Shown here piece after piece: positions 56,139-64,000 of a DNA stretch of 64,000 nt. The position numbers were made by a program, and so were the translations under genes. Location: assembly GCF_001690185.1 (NCBI RefSeq), contig NZ_LZGN01000037.1, positions 62,001 through 126,000 on the forward strand. The letters run 5' to 3'. How positions within the stretch are numbered: position 1 is the first letter of the stretch; each line of letters opens with the position of its first letter. The notes under the pieces are model-generated. The model made no database searches, had not been told where the DNA came from, and saw nothing but the letters and a program-made list of their open reading frames with translations. The stretch is from Gilliamella sp. wkB308. Lineage in GTDB: Bacteria > Pseudomonadota > Gammaproteobacteria > Enterobacterales > Orbaceae.

Positions 56139-58865
56139 ATGTTATTAAAATTATTAACTAAAGTTTTTGGTAGCCGTAATGAACGTGTGCTAAAAAGCCT
56201 GCGTAAACGTGTTGAAAAAATTAATGCATTAGAACCTGCAATGGAAGCATTAACTGATGATGAACTTAAAGCAAAAACAATTGAATTTAAACAAAAATTA
56301 GCATCCGGCACCCAATTAGATGATATTTTAGAAGAAGCTTTTGCCGTTGTCCGTGAAGCCAGTAAACGTGTTTTTGGTATGCGTCATTTTGATGTTCAGT
56401 TAATTGGTGGTATGGTTTTAAATGAGCGCTGTATAGCCGAAATGCGTACTGGTGAAGGTAAAACGTTAACCGCAACATTACCCGCTTATTTAAATGCTTT
56501 AACCGGCAAAGGTGTGCATGTCGTCACTGTCAATGATTATTTAGCACAACGCGATGCTGAAAATAATCGTCCTTTATTTGAATTTTTAGGTTTAACCGTT
56601 GGTATTAACCTGCCTAATATGCCACCAGCAATAAAACGAGAAGCTTACAACGCTGATATCACTTATGGTACCAACAACGAATATGGGTTTGACTACTTAC
56701 GTGACAATATGGTGTTTAGTAAAGATGCACGTGTTCAACGACCATTACATTATGCTTTAGTCGATGAAGTTGACTCTATTTTAATTGATGAAGCAAGAAC
56801 ACCGTTGATTATTTCTGGACAAGCCGAAGACAGCTCAGATAAATATGTGAGTGTTGATAAAATTATCCCTCATCTTATTCGCCAAGAAAAAGAAGACTCG
56901 GATCAGTTTCAAGGAGACGGTGACTTTTCAATTGATGAAAAATCACGTCAAGTTAATCTAACTGAACGAGGATTAATTAAGGTAGAAGAACTACTGATTA
57001 AACAAGGTATCATGAAAAATGATGAGTCGCTTTATGCACCAAGTAATATTGTGTTAATGCACCATGTCAATGCAGCACTACGAGCCCATCATTTATTTCA
57101 TCGTGATGTCGACTACATCGTTAAAAATAACGAGATTATTATTGTCGATGAGCATACAGGACGAACAATGGAAGGACGTCGTTGGTCTGACGGCTTACAT
57201 CAAGCAGTTGAAGCAAAAGAACATGTTAAAATTCAGAATGAAAACCAGACATTAGCTTCAATCACTTTCCAAAACTATTTCCGTCTATATGAAAAATTAG
57301 CCGGTATGACGGGTACTGCCGATACTGAAGCCTTCGAATTTCATCAGATTTATGGTTTGGATACCATTGTTATACCAACTAACCGCCCAATGCAGCGTAA
57401 AGACCAATCCGATTTAGTCTATATGACTGAAAAAGAGAAGATTGCAGCCATTGTCGCTGATGTACAAGATTGTGTAAAACGAGGACAACCGGTATTAGTG
57501 GGGACTGCATCGATTGAAAAATCAGAATTGGTATCTAATGCATTTAAAAAAGTTGGCATTAAGCACAACGTATTAAATGCCAAGTTCCATGCCCAAGAAG
57601 CAGAAATTATTGCTAATGCAGGGAGTAAAGGCGCTGTCACTATTGCCACCAATATGGCAGGTCGAGGTACCGATATTATGCTTGGCGGTAACTGGCAAAG
57701 CGATTTAGCAAAACTTGAAAATCCAACTCAAGAAGATATCGAAAAAGCTAAACAAGCATGGCAAGTTAAACATGAAGAAGTTATTGCACTGGGCGGGCTT
57801 TATATTTTAGGTACAGAAAGACATGAATCCCGTCGTATTGATAATCAGTTACGCGGTCGTGCTGGTCGTCAAGGAGATCCGGGCGGTTCACGTTTTTATT
57901 TATCGCTTGAAGATCCGCTGATGAGAATCTTTGCATCAGAACGTGTTGGTAATATGATGCGTAAATTGGGTATGAAAGAAGGCGAAGCGATCGAACACCC
58001 ATGGGTCAATAAAGCGATTGCGAATGCTCAAAAGAAAGTTGAAAGTCGTAACTTTGATATTCGTAAACAATTGCTTGAGTATGATGATGTTGCCAATGAG
58101 CAACGTAAAGCAATTTATCGTCAACGAAATGAGATACTGGATAACACAGAAATCAAAGATACCATTACCGTAATCCGTGTTGATGTATTTAATGCGCTCA
58201 TCGATCGTTATATTCCACGGGAATCAATCGAAGATATGTGGGATGTGCCAGGACTTGAATTAGCGCTAAAACGTGACTTTGATTTGGATCTTCCAATTGC
58301 TAAATGGTTAGACGAAGAACAAAATCTTTATGAAGAGTCACTTCGAGAACGTATTATTCAAATTGCTCAACAAGCTTATGAAGAAAAAGAGCAAGCAGCA
58401 GGTTCAGAAGCATTTAGACATTTTGAAAAAACAGTTATGTTACAGACGCTTGATAACTTGTGGAAAGAACACTTGGCTGCGATGGATTATCTACGTCAAG
58501 GTATTCATCTACGAGGTTATGCGCAAAAAGATCCTAAACAAGAATATAAACGTGAATCCTTTAACATGTTTGAAGACATGTTAGAATCACTGAAATATGA
58601 AGTTATTGGGATATTAAGTCGTGTTGTTATTCGTTCACAAGAAGAAGTGGAAGAAGCAGAACGTCAACGCATTGCTGAAATGGAAAAACTATCAGCTAAG
58701 CAACATGCAAGTCATGAATCAGCTTCTAATATCGAAGGTGAAAGCGAAAACAATACAAGTTCAACTCAACCGAGAGTACGCACTGAAGCCAAAGTGGGAC
58801 GAAATGATCCCTGTCCTTGTGGTTCAGGTAAGAAGTATAAACATTGTCATGGTGCTGTTCAATAA
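56139..58865 (+). CDS. secA: Preprotein translocase ATPase SecA
   Basis: This ATPase drives proteins through SecYEG (908 aa; E. coli 901). Walker A is in [14 protein letters not shown]. The DEAD motif [19 protein letters not shown], the preprotein crosslinking domain, the helical wing and the two-helix finger region follow. The C-terminal zinc finger [14 protein letters not shown], which binds SecB, is intact. secM lies 83 bp upstream and mutT downstream after a terminator, the conserved order. Confidence 0.98.
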   Translation: MLLKLLTKVFGSRNERVLKSLRKRVEKINALEPAMEALTDDELKAKTIEFKQKLASGTQLDDILEEAFAVVREASKRVFGMRHFDVQLIGGMVLNERCIAEMRTGEGKTLTATLPAYLNALTGKGVHVVTVNDYLAQRDAENNRPLFEFLGLTVGINLPNMPPAIKREAYNADITYGTNNEYGFDYLRDNMVFSKDARVQRPLHYALVDEVDSILIDEARTPLIISGQAEDSSDKYVSVDKIIPHLIRQEKEDSDQFQGDGDFSIDEKSRQVNLTERGLIKVEELLIKQGIMKNDESLYAPSNIVLMHHVNAALRAHHLFHRDVDYIVKNNEIIIVDEHTGRTMEGRRWSDGLHQAVEAKEHVKIQNENQTLASITFQNYFRLYEKLAGMTGTADTEAFEFHQIYGLDTIVIPTNRPMQRKDQSDLVYMTEKEKIAAIVADVQDCVKRGQPVLVGTASIEKSELVSNAFKKVGIKHNVLNAKFHAQEAEIIANAGSKGAVTIATNMAGRGTDIMLGGNWQSDLAKLENPTQEDIEKAKQAWQVKHEEVIALGGLYILGTERHESRRIDNQLRGRAGRQGDPGGSRFYLSLEDPLMRIFASERVGNMMRKLGMKEGEAIEHPWVNKAIANAQKKVESRNFDIRKQLLEYDDVANEQRKAIYRQRNEILDNTEIKDTITVIRVDVFNALIDRYIPRESIEDMWDVPGLELALKRDFDLDLPIAKWLDEEQNLYEESLRERIIQIAQQAYEEKEQAAGSEAFRHFEKTVMLQTLDNLWKEHLAAMDYLRQGIHLRGYAQKDPKQEYKRESFNMFEDMLESLKYEVIGILSRVVIRSQEEVEEAERQRIAEMEKLSAKQHASHESASNIEGESENNTSSTQPRVRTEAKVGRNDPCPCGSGKKYKHCHGAVQ

Positions 58866-58934
58866 GCAAAAAATTTAGTATCATCAAACATTATTGATGA
58901 TTTAATCAGCGATTATCATCGTCGTTTAAATTCA

Positions 58935-58962
58935 AGGGAAAGTGTTCACTTTCCCTAATTTT
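58935..58962 (+). terminator. Rho-independent terminator after secA
   Basis: AGGGAAAGT pairs with ACTTTCCCT around GTTC, followed by AATTTT. It separates secA from mutT. Confidence 0.65.
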
Positions 58963-58982
58963 ACGGATAGATAAACAGAATT

Positions 58983-59387
58983 ATGAGAAAACATACTGAA
59001 ATAGCGGTAGGAATTATACGTTCGGAAAATTGTCAAATTTTTATTACCCAACGTGGAGAAGACTCACATCTAGCGGGTTTTTGGGAATTTCCGGGAGGAA
59101 AAATAGAAGCAGGTGAAACACCTTACCAAACTTTGCAACGCGAGATCGCTGAAGAAGTTGATATCCAAATTCATGATGCTCAATTTTTAAAAATAGTGAA
59201 ACACAGCTACGATGATCGTGATATTACCATTCACGCTTATTTAGTGGAAGAATGGGACGGCGTTCCATTTGCGAAAGAAGGACAACCCAGCCGATGGGTA
59301 GATCAAGAAGAGTTGAATGCCGATGAATTTCCTGATGCTAATCGTCCTATTATCGAAATGTTAAAAAATCTCGATAAACAAATTTAA
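58983..59387 (+). CDS. mutT: 8-oxo-dGTP diphosphatase MutT
   Basis: This Nudix hydrolase removes mutagenic 8-oxo-dGTP (134 aa; E. coli 129). The Nudix box reads GGKIEAGETPYQTLQREIAE, then EVDI. The glutamates of the REx2EE core are present, but the glycine of the final E-V-G-I is Asp here, an unusual change. The family N terminus (EIAVGIIRSENCQIFITQRGED) and FWEFPGGK are normal. It follows secA after a terminator, as in E. coli. Confidence 0.93.
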   Translation: MRKHTEIAVGIIRSENCQIFITQRGEDSHLAGFWEFPGGKIEAGETPYQTLQREIAEEVDIQIHDAQFLKIVKHSYDDRDITIHAYLVEEWDGVPFAKEGQPSRWVDQEELNADEFPDANRPIIEMLKNLDKQI

Positions 59388-59440
59388 GAAGTGATTGCCA
59401 TTAATTGTTAAAATGACATCATTTTCAAATTAGCTACGCA

Positions 59441-59827
59441 CTATTTAGACTTTTGGTTAATTCTTTGTTCAGCTAACGCTAAAAAAATAATCCCGATGAT
59501 TATACTTATTGCGCCTATAAAGCGTGTGAATGTAATCTTTTCATTAAACACCATTACCGAAACCAACATTACCGTAACAACTTGTAAATGCGAGGCCGCA
59601 AAAGCAGGGCCAACCGGTGCTTTTTTTAATAATACCATCCAGGTCACAAACGCACCAGTATAACCTATCATAACTAAATAAGCCCAACAGTGGCTAAAAA
59701 TACGTAATAACCAATCAACACTGAATTCGAAAGGCAAAGCCGATATTGCTGTCAGTTTAAAACTGGTTTGACCAAAAGTATCAAAAAAAAGCAGTAATAT
59801 AAAACCAATTAAATAGAATTTTTTCAT
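59441..59827 (-). CDS. SMR/DMT-type membrane protein, second of a pair
   Basis: This is a four-helix small membrane protein (128 aa) of the drug/metabolite transporter superfamily, similar in size to SMR subunits such as MdtI/MdtJ and ArnE/ArnF. Helix 1 has FDTFGQTSFKLTAI with Asp16 where EmrE has its essential Glu14. The last helix is FIGAISIIIGIIFLALAE. Its ATG overlaps the stop of the first partner by four bases (ATGA), which argues for coupled translation and a heterodimer. The substrate is unknown. It is the last gene of the ratA-rnfH-zur operon. Confidence 0.82.
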   Translation of the reverse strand: MKKFYLIGFILLLFFDTFGQTSFKLTAISALPFEFSVDWLLRIFSHCWAYLVMIGYTGAFVTWMVLLKKAPVGPAFAASHLQVVTVMLVSVMVFNEKITFTRFIGAISIIIGIIFLALAEQRINQKSK

Positions 59828-60192
59828 TCCGTGAGTCCTACTAAAACTACTCCTAAAGTAATAAAAAATATACCTAACAACCGAAAACACGTTAGATGCT
59901 CTTTAAATAAGATTCGTCCAGCTAACATGACCGTTATCATATTAAACGAACCCAATAAAATACCTTGTGACAAAGGCACTTCGCTTAAAAAAGCTAACCA
60001 GAAAATAAAACCAACAAAATAAGATCCAAAACCAATCCAAAGCCAAAAATTACCAAATAGCTTATGCCAATAATCTAAACCTTGATTATGTTTTGAGGTA
60101 ATGGCTGCATATTTAAAGGCGATTTGACCGACAGTATCACAGCTGATATTTAAGAGCCAAAGAAAAATAATTAAGGTTGACACGACTGACAC
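59824..60192 (-). CDS. SMR/DMT-type membrane protein, first of a pair
   Basis: This is a four-helix membrane protein (122 aa) paralogous to its downstream partner. Helix 1 has CDTVGQIAFKYAAI with Asp19 at the EmrE Glu14 position, and the C terminus is LLGIFFITLGVVLVGLTE. The start is GTG inside the end of zur (22-base overlap). GGAG lies three bases before it, and a second in-frame GTG nine bases later is possible. No ATG is available before the first helix. Placement next to zur suggests metal- or envelope-related export, but this is not shown. Confidence 0.8.
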   Translation of the reverse strand: MSVVSTLIIFLWLLNISCDTVGQIAFKYAAITSKHNQGLDYWHKLFGNFWLWIGFGSYFVGFIFWLAFLSEVPLSQGILLGSFNMITVMLAGRILFKEHLTCFRLLGIFFITLGVVLVGLTE

Positions 60193-60605
60193 ACTCCATG
60201 AATTTCCAATACGCTGTGTTTAATCAAAAATTGACTTTGTTGTGCCAGTTGTTTTAGTTGCTGTTCAATATTTGCTGAGTGTTTTTCAAAAATTTGTCGG
60301 CATTTATCACAAATAAAGAGAATTGAAAGATGATCGGGGTCTTGAAAATGTGGGCAAACAATATAACTATTGCTTGATTCAACTTTATGAATAAAGCCTT
60401 GCTCTAGCAAAAATTCAAGGGCACGATAAATAGTCGGTGGTTTTGCTTGTGGTTCACTGACTTTTAATAAATCTAAAAGATCGTATGCACTCATAGCCTT
60501 ATTTGCCGTTAACATGATATCTAAAACTGTACGACGTTGGGTTGTCAATTTAATACCGCGTTTTTTGCATAAGGTTTCAATCTTTTCAATTATCAGATTA
60601 TGCAT
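60171..60605 (-). CDS. zur: Zinc uptake regulator Zur
   Basis: This is the Fur-family zinc-responsive repressor of zinc uptake genes (144 aa; E. coli 171). The winged helix (TTQRRTVLDIML, then AMSAYDLLDLLK) matches Zur: QAKPPTIYRALEFLLEQGFIHKVESSNSYIVC is nearly the E. coli Zur sequence over this part. Zinc cysteines are in FICDKC and GVCQSC. I start at the ATG giving MHNLIIEK, which has AAGGGA six bases upstream; an earlier ATG overlaps rnfH. Unlike E. coli, it sits in the ratA-rnfH operon and is followed by an SMR pair. Confidence 0.93.
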   Translation of the reverse strand: MHNLIIEKIETLCKKRGIKLTTQRRTVLDIMLTANKAMSAYDLLDLLKVSEPQAKPPTIYRALEFLLEQGFIHKVESSNSYIVCPHFQDPDHLSILFICDKCRQIFEKHSANIEQQLKQLAQQSQFLIKHSVLEIHGVCQSCQP

Positions 60606-60628
60606 CGTGTTTCCCTTGCCAGTAATCA

Positions 60629-60901
60629 TTATTTATTCAATGCTGCTCTTCTTCGTCTTATTTCTTTAGGATCGTTGATTAAAGGGCGATAAATTTCAAT
60701 ACGATCCCCCTCTTTCACTAGCTCATCAAGCGAACAACGTTTTCCATAAATACCAATTAGATGATCATCTAATTGAATGCGACAAATAGATAAGATATTG
60801 GATTTTACTATTGCTTGCAAGATATTCGTCGATTCTTCAACCTGACAATCAATCATTGTCGGATTATTCGGTAACGCATACACAACTTGAATCGTTATCA
60901 T
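60629..60901 (-). CDS. rnfH: RnfH family protein
   Basis: This is a 90 aa ubiquitin-like-fold protein of the RnfH/UPF0125 family, of unclear function. The pattern is VVYALPNNPTMIDCQVEES near the N terminus and LVKEGDRIEIYRPLINDPKEIRRRRAA at the end, the most conserved part. It starts one base after ratA's stop and is followed by zur. Confidence 0.93.
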   Translation of the reverse strand: MITIQVVYALPNNPTMIDCQVEESTNILQAIVKSNILSICRIQLDDHLIGIYGKRCSLDELVKEGDRIEIYRPLINDPKEIRRRRAALNK

Positions 60902-60902
60902 A

Positions 60903-61331
60903 TTAATAAATCTGCCTTGCTCGATTGGAAAACGCTTTAACCATATTTATCATCACATCTTTAAACATTGGGGTAAAAGTCATGTCTAATAATTTATTTT
61001 GAAATTCAAAATCTAAACTAAAACTGATTTTACTTTGATTTTCAGAAAGTGTAGTAAACTGCCATTTGCCCGAAAGGTGCTTGAATGGGCCTTCTAAAAG
61101 GGTTAAATCGATTGAATTAGGTTCATTAATTTGATTTAATGTGGTAAATGATTTTTTGAAACCAAATTTTTCAACTTCAATAAATGCAGCAATAATATTA
61201 TCCTGTTTTCTAATAATTCCTGTTGCGATACAATCGGGAACAAATTCAGGATATCGCTCAATATCATTGACTAATGAAAACATTTGTTCAATTGAATACG
61301 GTTCAATAACTTCGTGAAATATATGTGCCAT
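60903..61331 (-). CDS. ratA: RatA (START-domain; toxin or coenzyme Q-binding protein)
   Basis: This is a SRPBCC/START-fold protein (142 aa; E. coli RatA 158) reported to block 70S ribosome assembly, and in other species close to the Coq10 ubiquinone-binding family. Family marks are the start IFHEVIEPYSIEQMFSLVNDIERYPEFVP, then EGPFKHLSGKWQF and FEFQNKLLDMTFTPMFKDV. It is divergent from smpB and heads the ratA-rnfH-zur-SMR operon. In E. coli ratA and rnfH face smpB in the same way. Confidence 0.92.
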   Translation of the reverse strand: MAHIFHEVIEPYSIEQMFSLVNDIERYPEFVPDCIATGIIRKQDNIIAAFIEVEKFGFKKSFTTLNQINEPNSIDLTLLEGPFKHLSGKWQFTTLSENQSKISFSLDFEFQNKLLDMTFTPMFKDVMINMVKAFSNRARQIY

Positions 61332-61398
61332 AACATTAATTAATTAAAAATAAAATTTGTGGCATATCTTAACACGTAACTCTATAATAACGCACATT

Positions 61399-61881
61399 AT
61401 GACTAAGAAAAAATCACACAAACCCGGTTCGGCAACCATTGCATTAAATAAACGCGCACGCCATGAGTACTTTATTGAAGAGGAAATTGAGGCGGGATTA
61501 TCCCTACAAGGTTGGGAAGTTAAATCCCTACGTGCAGGTAAAGTAAATATTAGCGATAGCTATGTACTGCTCAAAGACGGGGAAGCATGGCTATTTGGTG
61601 CAACCATTACACCATTAAATGTGGCTTCAACACATGTTGTCTGCGATCCCATGCGTAACCGTAAATTGCTTTTGAATGAACGTGAATTAAATTCGCTATT
61701 TGGTCAAATCAATCAAAAAGGTTACACGGTTGTTGCGCTTTCATTATATTGGAAAAATGCTTGGGCAAAAGTCAAAATTGGTGTGGCTAAAGGTAAAAAA
61801 GAGTACGATAAACGAACGGATATCAAAGAACGCCAATGGCAGGTTGATAAAGCGCGTATCATGAAAAACGCTAATCGCTAA
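61399..61881 (+). CDS. smpB: SsrA-binding protein SmpB
   Basis: This protein brings tmRNA to stalled ribosomes for trans-translation (160 aa, as in E. coli). Conserved segments are [50 protein letters not shown] and the basic C terminus [18 protein letters not shown] start at the ATG giving [10 protein letters not shown]. In E. coli ssrA follows smpB; here only 36 bases separate it from a leftward regulator, and no tmRNA gene is visible in the window. Confidence 0.96.
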   Translation: MTKKKSHKPGSATIALNKRARHEYFIEEEIEAGLSLQGWEVKSLRAGKVNISDSYVLLKDGEAWLFGATITPLNVASTHVVCDPMRNRKLLLNERELNSLFGQINQKGYTVVALSLYWKNAWAKVKIGVAKGKKEYDKRTDIKERQWQVDKARIMKNANR

Positions 61882-61917
61882 TCATCTTATTATTACTTTT
61901 GTCTCTCATCATAAAAG

Positions 61918-62916
61918 CTATGGATGGCGTTTAATGTGTGGTTTGATAAAAATCGCGTTATGCTTTAACGTTTTAAAATTAAGCAAATCATCTATAGTGT
62001 TTACACAAATCAATGCCATCGTTTGAAAATCTTGTGCAATGGCATCAATCGGGTAATAAGAGTAATCCAGATAAATATTATAATCATACGAACATAAGCA
62101 AATTTGGTCTGGATTAACTTTAACCTCGACTAAATAGCTGAGCACTTCCTGCAATAAATTACCAGACGGAGTAAAAATAGCTTTCGGTAAACGCCCTAAT
62201 TTTTGATGCAATCGCTTAAGTAAGTCATAACCTTTATTTGGGCAATAACTATCACAAATGATCCAGTCAGAAGCCAGCGTTAAGCCCGCATTGGTTAAAC
62301 CTTGTTTAAATCCTTGTAACCGAGCACGAATTGAAGTGAGTTGTGCATCACAACCAATAAAATAAAACTCATTTAATGTTTTTGCATAAGGTTCGATTAA
62401 TTCAGCTACCGATCCAATTGCCTCACTTGTAATAAATGGAAGTGTGGTATGCTCAATATAACGATCAAAAAATAATACTGGAGTATGTTGATTAATACTC
62501 ATGTAAAACTCATCGCTATCTAGTGATGTCACCACAATCATTGCATCAACTTTTCGTTCAACCAAATTTTGCGCTACATTAATTTCAACCTCTTTATTAT
62601 AGTGGCTACAAGTAATTAAAAGCTGTATATTTTTTTCTCGAAATGAGGCTTCTAAATGGTGCAAAAACATCGAAAAAAACGAGTTCGACATATCAGGAAC
62701 AATGACACCAATTGTATTTGTACTCTTCGCCTTAACTAAGTATCGACGAATATGCGATTGCTCTTTATATTGTTCCGCTATTGCGAGTACTTTTTGGCGT
62801 GTGTGAGATGAGATTCGATATTTTTTATCCCGTTTATTAAAAATATGGCTGACGGTCGTTGCCGAAACGCCAGCCAAACGAGCAATATCATTGATTCTTA
62901 ATTTATTACTCGCCAT
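61918..62916 (-). CDS. LacI-family repressor, ScrR-like
   Basis: This is a LacI/GalR-family repressor (332 aa). The N-terminal HTH is INDIARLAGVSATTVSHIFN (residues about 8-27), with hinge KYRISSHTRQKVLAIAEQY. The effector domain is closest to sucrose/fructose repressor ScrR: NEFYFIGCDAQLTSIRARLQGFKQGL and KAIFTPSGNLLQEVLSYL line up with it. Its effector is probably a fructose-containing sugar. It lies 15 bp after the GH172 gene on the same strand, so it probably regulates that cluster, most of which lies beyond the window. Confidence 0.85.
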   Translation of the reverse strand: MASNKLRINDIARLAGVSATTVSHIFNKRDKKYRISSHTRQKVLAIAEQYKEQSHIRRYLVKAKSTNTIGVIVPDMSNSFFSMFLHHLEASFREKNIQLLITCSHYNKEVEINVAQNLVERKVDAMIVVTSLDSDEFYMSINQHTPVLFFDRYIEHTTLPFITSEAIGSVAELIEPYAKTLNEFYFIGCDAQLTSIRARLQGFKQGLTNAGLTLASDWIICDSYCPNKGYDLLKRLHQKLGRLPKAIFTPSGNLLQEVLSYLVEVKVNPDQICLCSYDYNIYLDYSYYPIDAIAQDFQTMALICVNTIDDLLNFKTLKHNAIFIKPHIKRHP

Positions 62917-62931
62917 ATTTCACCTTCCAGA

Positions 62932-64000
62932 TTATCGTGGTGTACGTTGTTGTTTATTGGGAAAAGTCGGGCTATGATTTTCCGACGGATTTTGATACCA
63001 ATACGCAACGCTAGCAATATCATCACAACGTTCATACAATCTTATATCATCATTTCCGATTTGTTGAAAAGCTAACTTAATATTTTTATGGAAAGCAACC
63101 GGATCAGGTAAATGCCAACGATATAAACCATGCATCGGAAGTGCATCATCGCCAAAGCCATGTACCGGATTTGAATCACCTGTTTGAAAAAAATCCCGTG
63201 TAGCATCTCGATTAGTTTGATAAGGATAGCCCATAAACAGTGTTTGAAAACATTTTGCTTTAGGCTTACCTTGACTGTCACGATTATGAAATGCCCATGC
63301 CCCACCAAAATAGTCTTCAGAGCCCGTTGAATGTTGTGTTGGATACGCACTATCATCATCCAAATAGAATTTGAACTCGCCTTCTCCCCACCAATACCGT
63401 TCTAAAGCGGTTAAGGCTAAATACGTCCCCACATAATAGCCATGACCTTGTACGTTATCTAATATGACATAATCTTGTGCATACTGTGTTACACGTTGAC
63501 GACGCCATTGAGCATGAAAATAAAGAGGCTGGTCAAACGGTTTTGGCATGATGGCATAATTAATAGTGAAAAAGAAATGTTGTAAATCTGCTTCATGCTC
63601 GTTGTGAATTTCTATTCTGGCTTTTTTATTGAATGGCATTCTAAAATAACAGTTAAATCCCCCTGTTGGATTAACCACAATCGGTAATGAATTAATATCA
63701 CATCTTGCTCCAAATCCATTACAGAAAAAATCACCAATTGGACTTTCAACTGACGGTATTGTTTCATCATCCCAGTAAATACGAATAACCACATCACGGA
63801 GAACAAAGCTACCACGATGTGTTCTATCGGTTAAAGTAAACCACATATGTCTAATTTCAGCAGGCCCGCTAATTTCTGCAATAGTTATTTTTTCCCCTGC
63901 CGGAATCGAGATACATCCCTGTCCTTTACGGCTAGGGCCTAAAGCACTCGCTTTCATACAAGACTTACCCTTTTCACCTGTCATATTTTCAGGTGAAATA
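62932..64000 (-). CDS. Glycoside hydrolase family 172 (DUF2961) protein, 5' end outside window
   Basis: This is the C-terminal 355 residues or so of a GH172 (DUF2961) protein, a family that includes difructose dianhydride I synthase/hydrolase and alpha-furanosidases. The frame is open to the right edge, and an internal Met near 63984 is not the start: the residues before it (ISPENMTGEKGKSC) match the family's conserved PEN-TGEKGK segment. GSEDYFGGAW around residue 220 of this part is the catalytic acidic segment, and GEGEFKFYLDDD lies before it. With a ScrR-like repressor beside it, a fructan- or fructose-derived substrate is plausible. No signal peptide can be judged. Confidence 0.85.
   Translation of the reverse strand, partial: ISPENMTGEKGKSCMKASALGPSRKGQGCISIPAGEKITIAEISGPAEIRHMWFTLTDRTHRGSFVLRDVVIRIYWDDETIPSVESPIGDFFCNGFGARCDINSLPIVVNPTGGFNCYFRMPFNKKARIEIHNEHEADLQHFFFTINYAIMPKPFDQPLYFHAQWRRQRVTQYAQDYVILDNVQGHGYYVGTYLALTALERYWWGEGEFKFYLDDDSAYPTQHSTGSEDYFGGAWAFHNRDSQGKPKAKCFQTLFMGYPYQTNRDATRDFFQTGDSNPVHGFGDDALPMHGLYRWHLPDPVAFHKNIKLAFQQIGNDDIRLYERCDDIASVAYWYQNPSENHSPTFPNKQQRTPR

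Noticed and set aside
61882-61917. Possible ssrA (tmRNA) gene after smpB
   Set aside because: Only 36 bases lie before the next gene and no tmRNA-like sequence is seen.
63984-64000. ATG near 63984 as the start of the GH172 gene
   Set aside because: The frame continues to the window edge and the residues before it match the conserved family segment, so the true start is outside.

Overview
The window is chromosomal DNA of an AT-rich gammaproteobacterium. Nearly every protein has a recognisable Escherichia coli counterpart, and several local gene orders match enteric or Pasteurella-like chromosomes (fldA-fur, yciB-yciA-cls, cpdA/nudF facing tolC, metG facing apbC, the damX-dam-rpe-gph-trpS run, galETKM, rlmD-relA, secM-secA-mutT, ratA-rnfH facing smpB). 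The low GC, sugar-oriented accessory genes and missing neighbours (aroB, yqiB, mazG, lacZ) fit Orbaceae such as the bee-gut genus Gilliamella. That assignment is an inference, not something one gene proves. I see no insertion sequence, prophage, CRISPR array, rRNA or tRNA.

Layout: 1-1489 sucD (cut by the edge) and sucC; 1669-5283 fldA, fur, yciB, yciA and cardiolipin synthase; 5325-8446 cAMP phosphodiesterase and nudF facing tolC; 8552-10678 a LysR regulator facing a short-chain dehydrogenase; 10768-14115 metG facing apbC; 14217-16988 a secreted class A acid phosphatase and two membrane transport-type proteins; 17032-22620 uup, a large EF-hand membrane protein of unknown function, and glyA; 23003-25076 a phosphoglycerol-transferase-like membrane enzyme with a RhtB exporter; 25288-31143 gutQ, aroK and the dam run without aroB; 31265-35085 trkA and a TPP-riboswitch thiamine salvage operon thiMED; 35252-38225 a copper chaperone, a DUF3597 protein, pth and prs; 38497-41102 trmB, nfsA and a signal-less glucose-1-phosphatase relative; 41480-47217 a galactose operon lacY-galETKM with an operator/CRP/operator control region; 47471-53209 coaD, rlmD, relA, folA and a glycosyltransferase; 53529-55571 a small membrane protein and a multicopper oxidase; 55711-59387 secM-secA-mutT; 59441-61331 a leftward ratA-rnfH-zur operon ending in two paired small multidrug-resistance-like proteins; 61399-61881 smpB; 61918-64000 a ScrR-like repressor and a GH172 glycoside hydrolase cut by the right edge.

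How the genes work together: the gal cluster brings in a galactoside and takes galactose to UDP-glucose and glucose-1-phosphate. Its control region has two GalR-type operators flanking a CRP site and promoter, close to the E. coli gal spacing. CRP-like sites also lie upstream of cpdA and of the acid phosphatase, so cAMP signalling may feed back on its own turnover. Thiamine genes present here are salvage genes under a TPP riboswitch. SecM keeps its C-terminal IRAGP core but is short and changed at other arrest positions. The least understood items are the EF-hand protein, the Zur-linked SMR pair, the cytoplasmic Agp-like phosphatase and the ScrR-GH172 pair.
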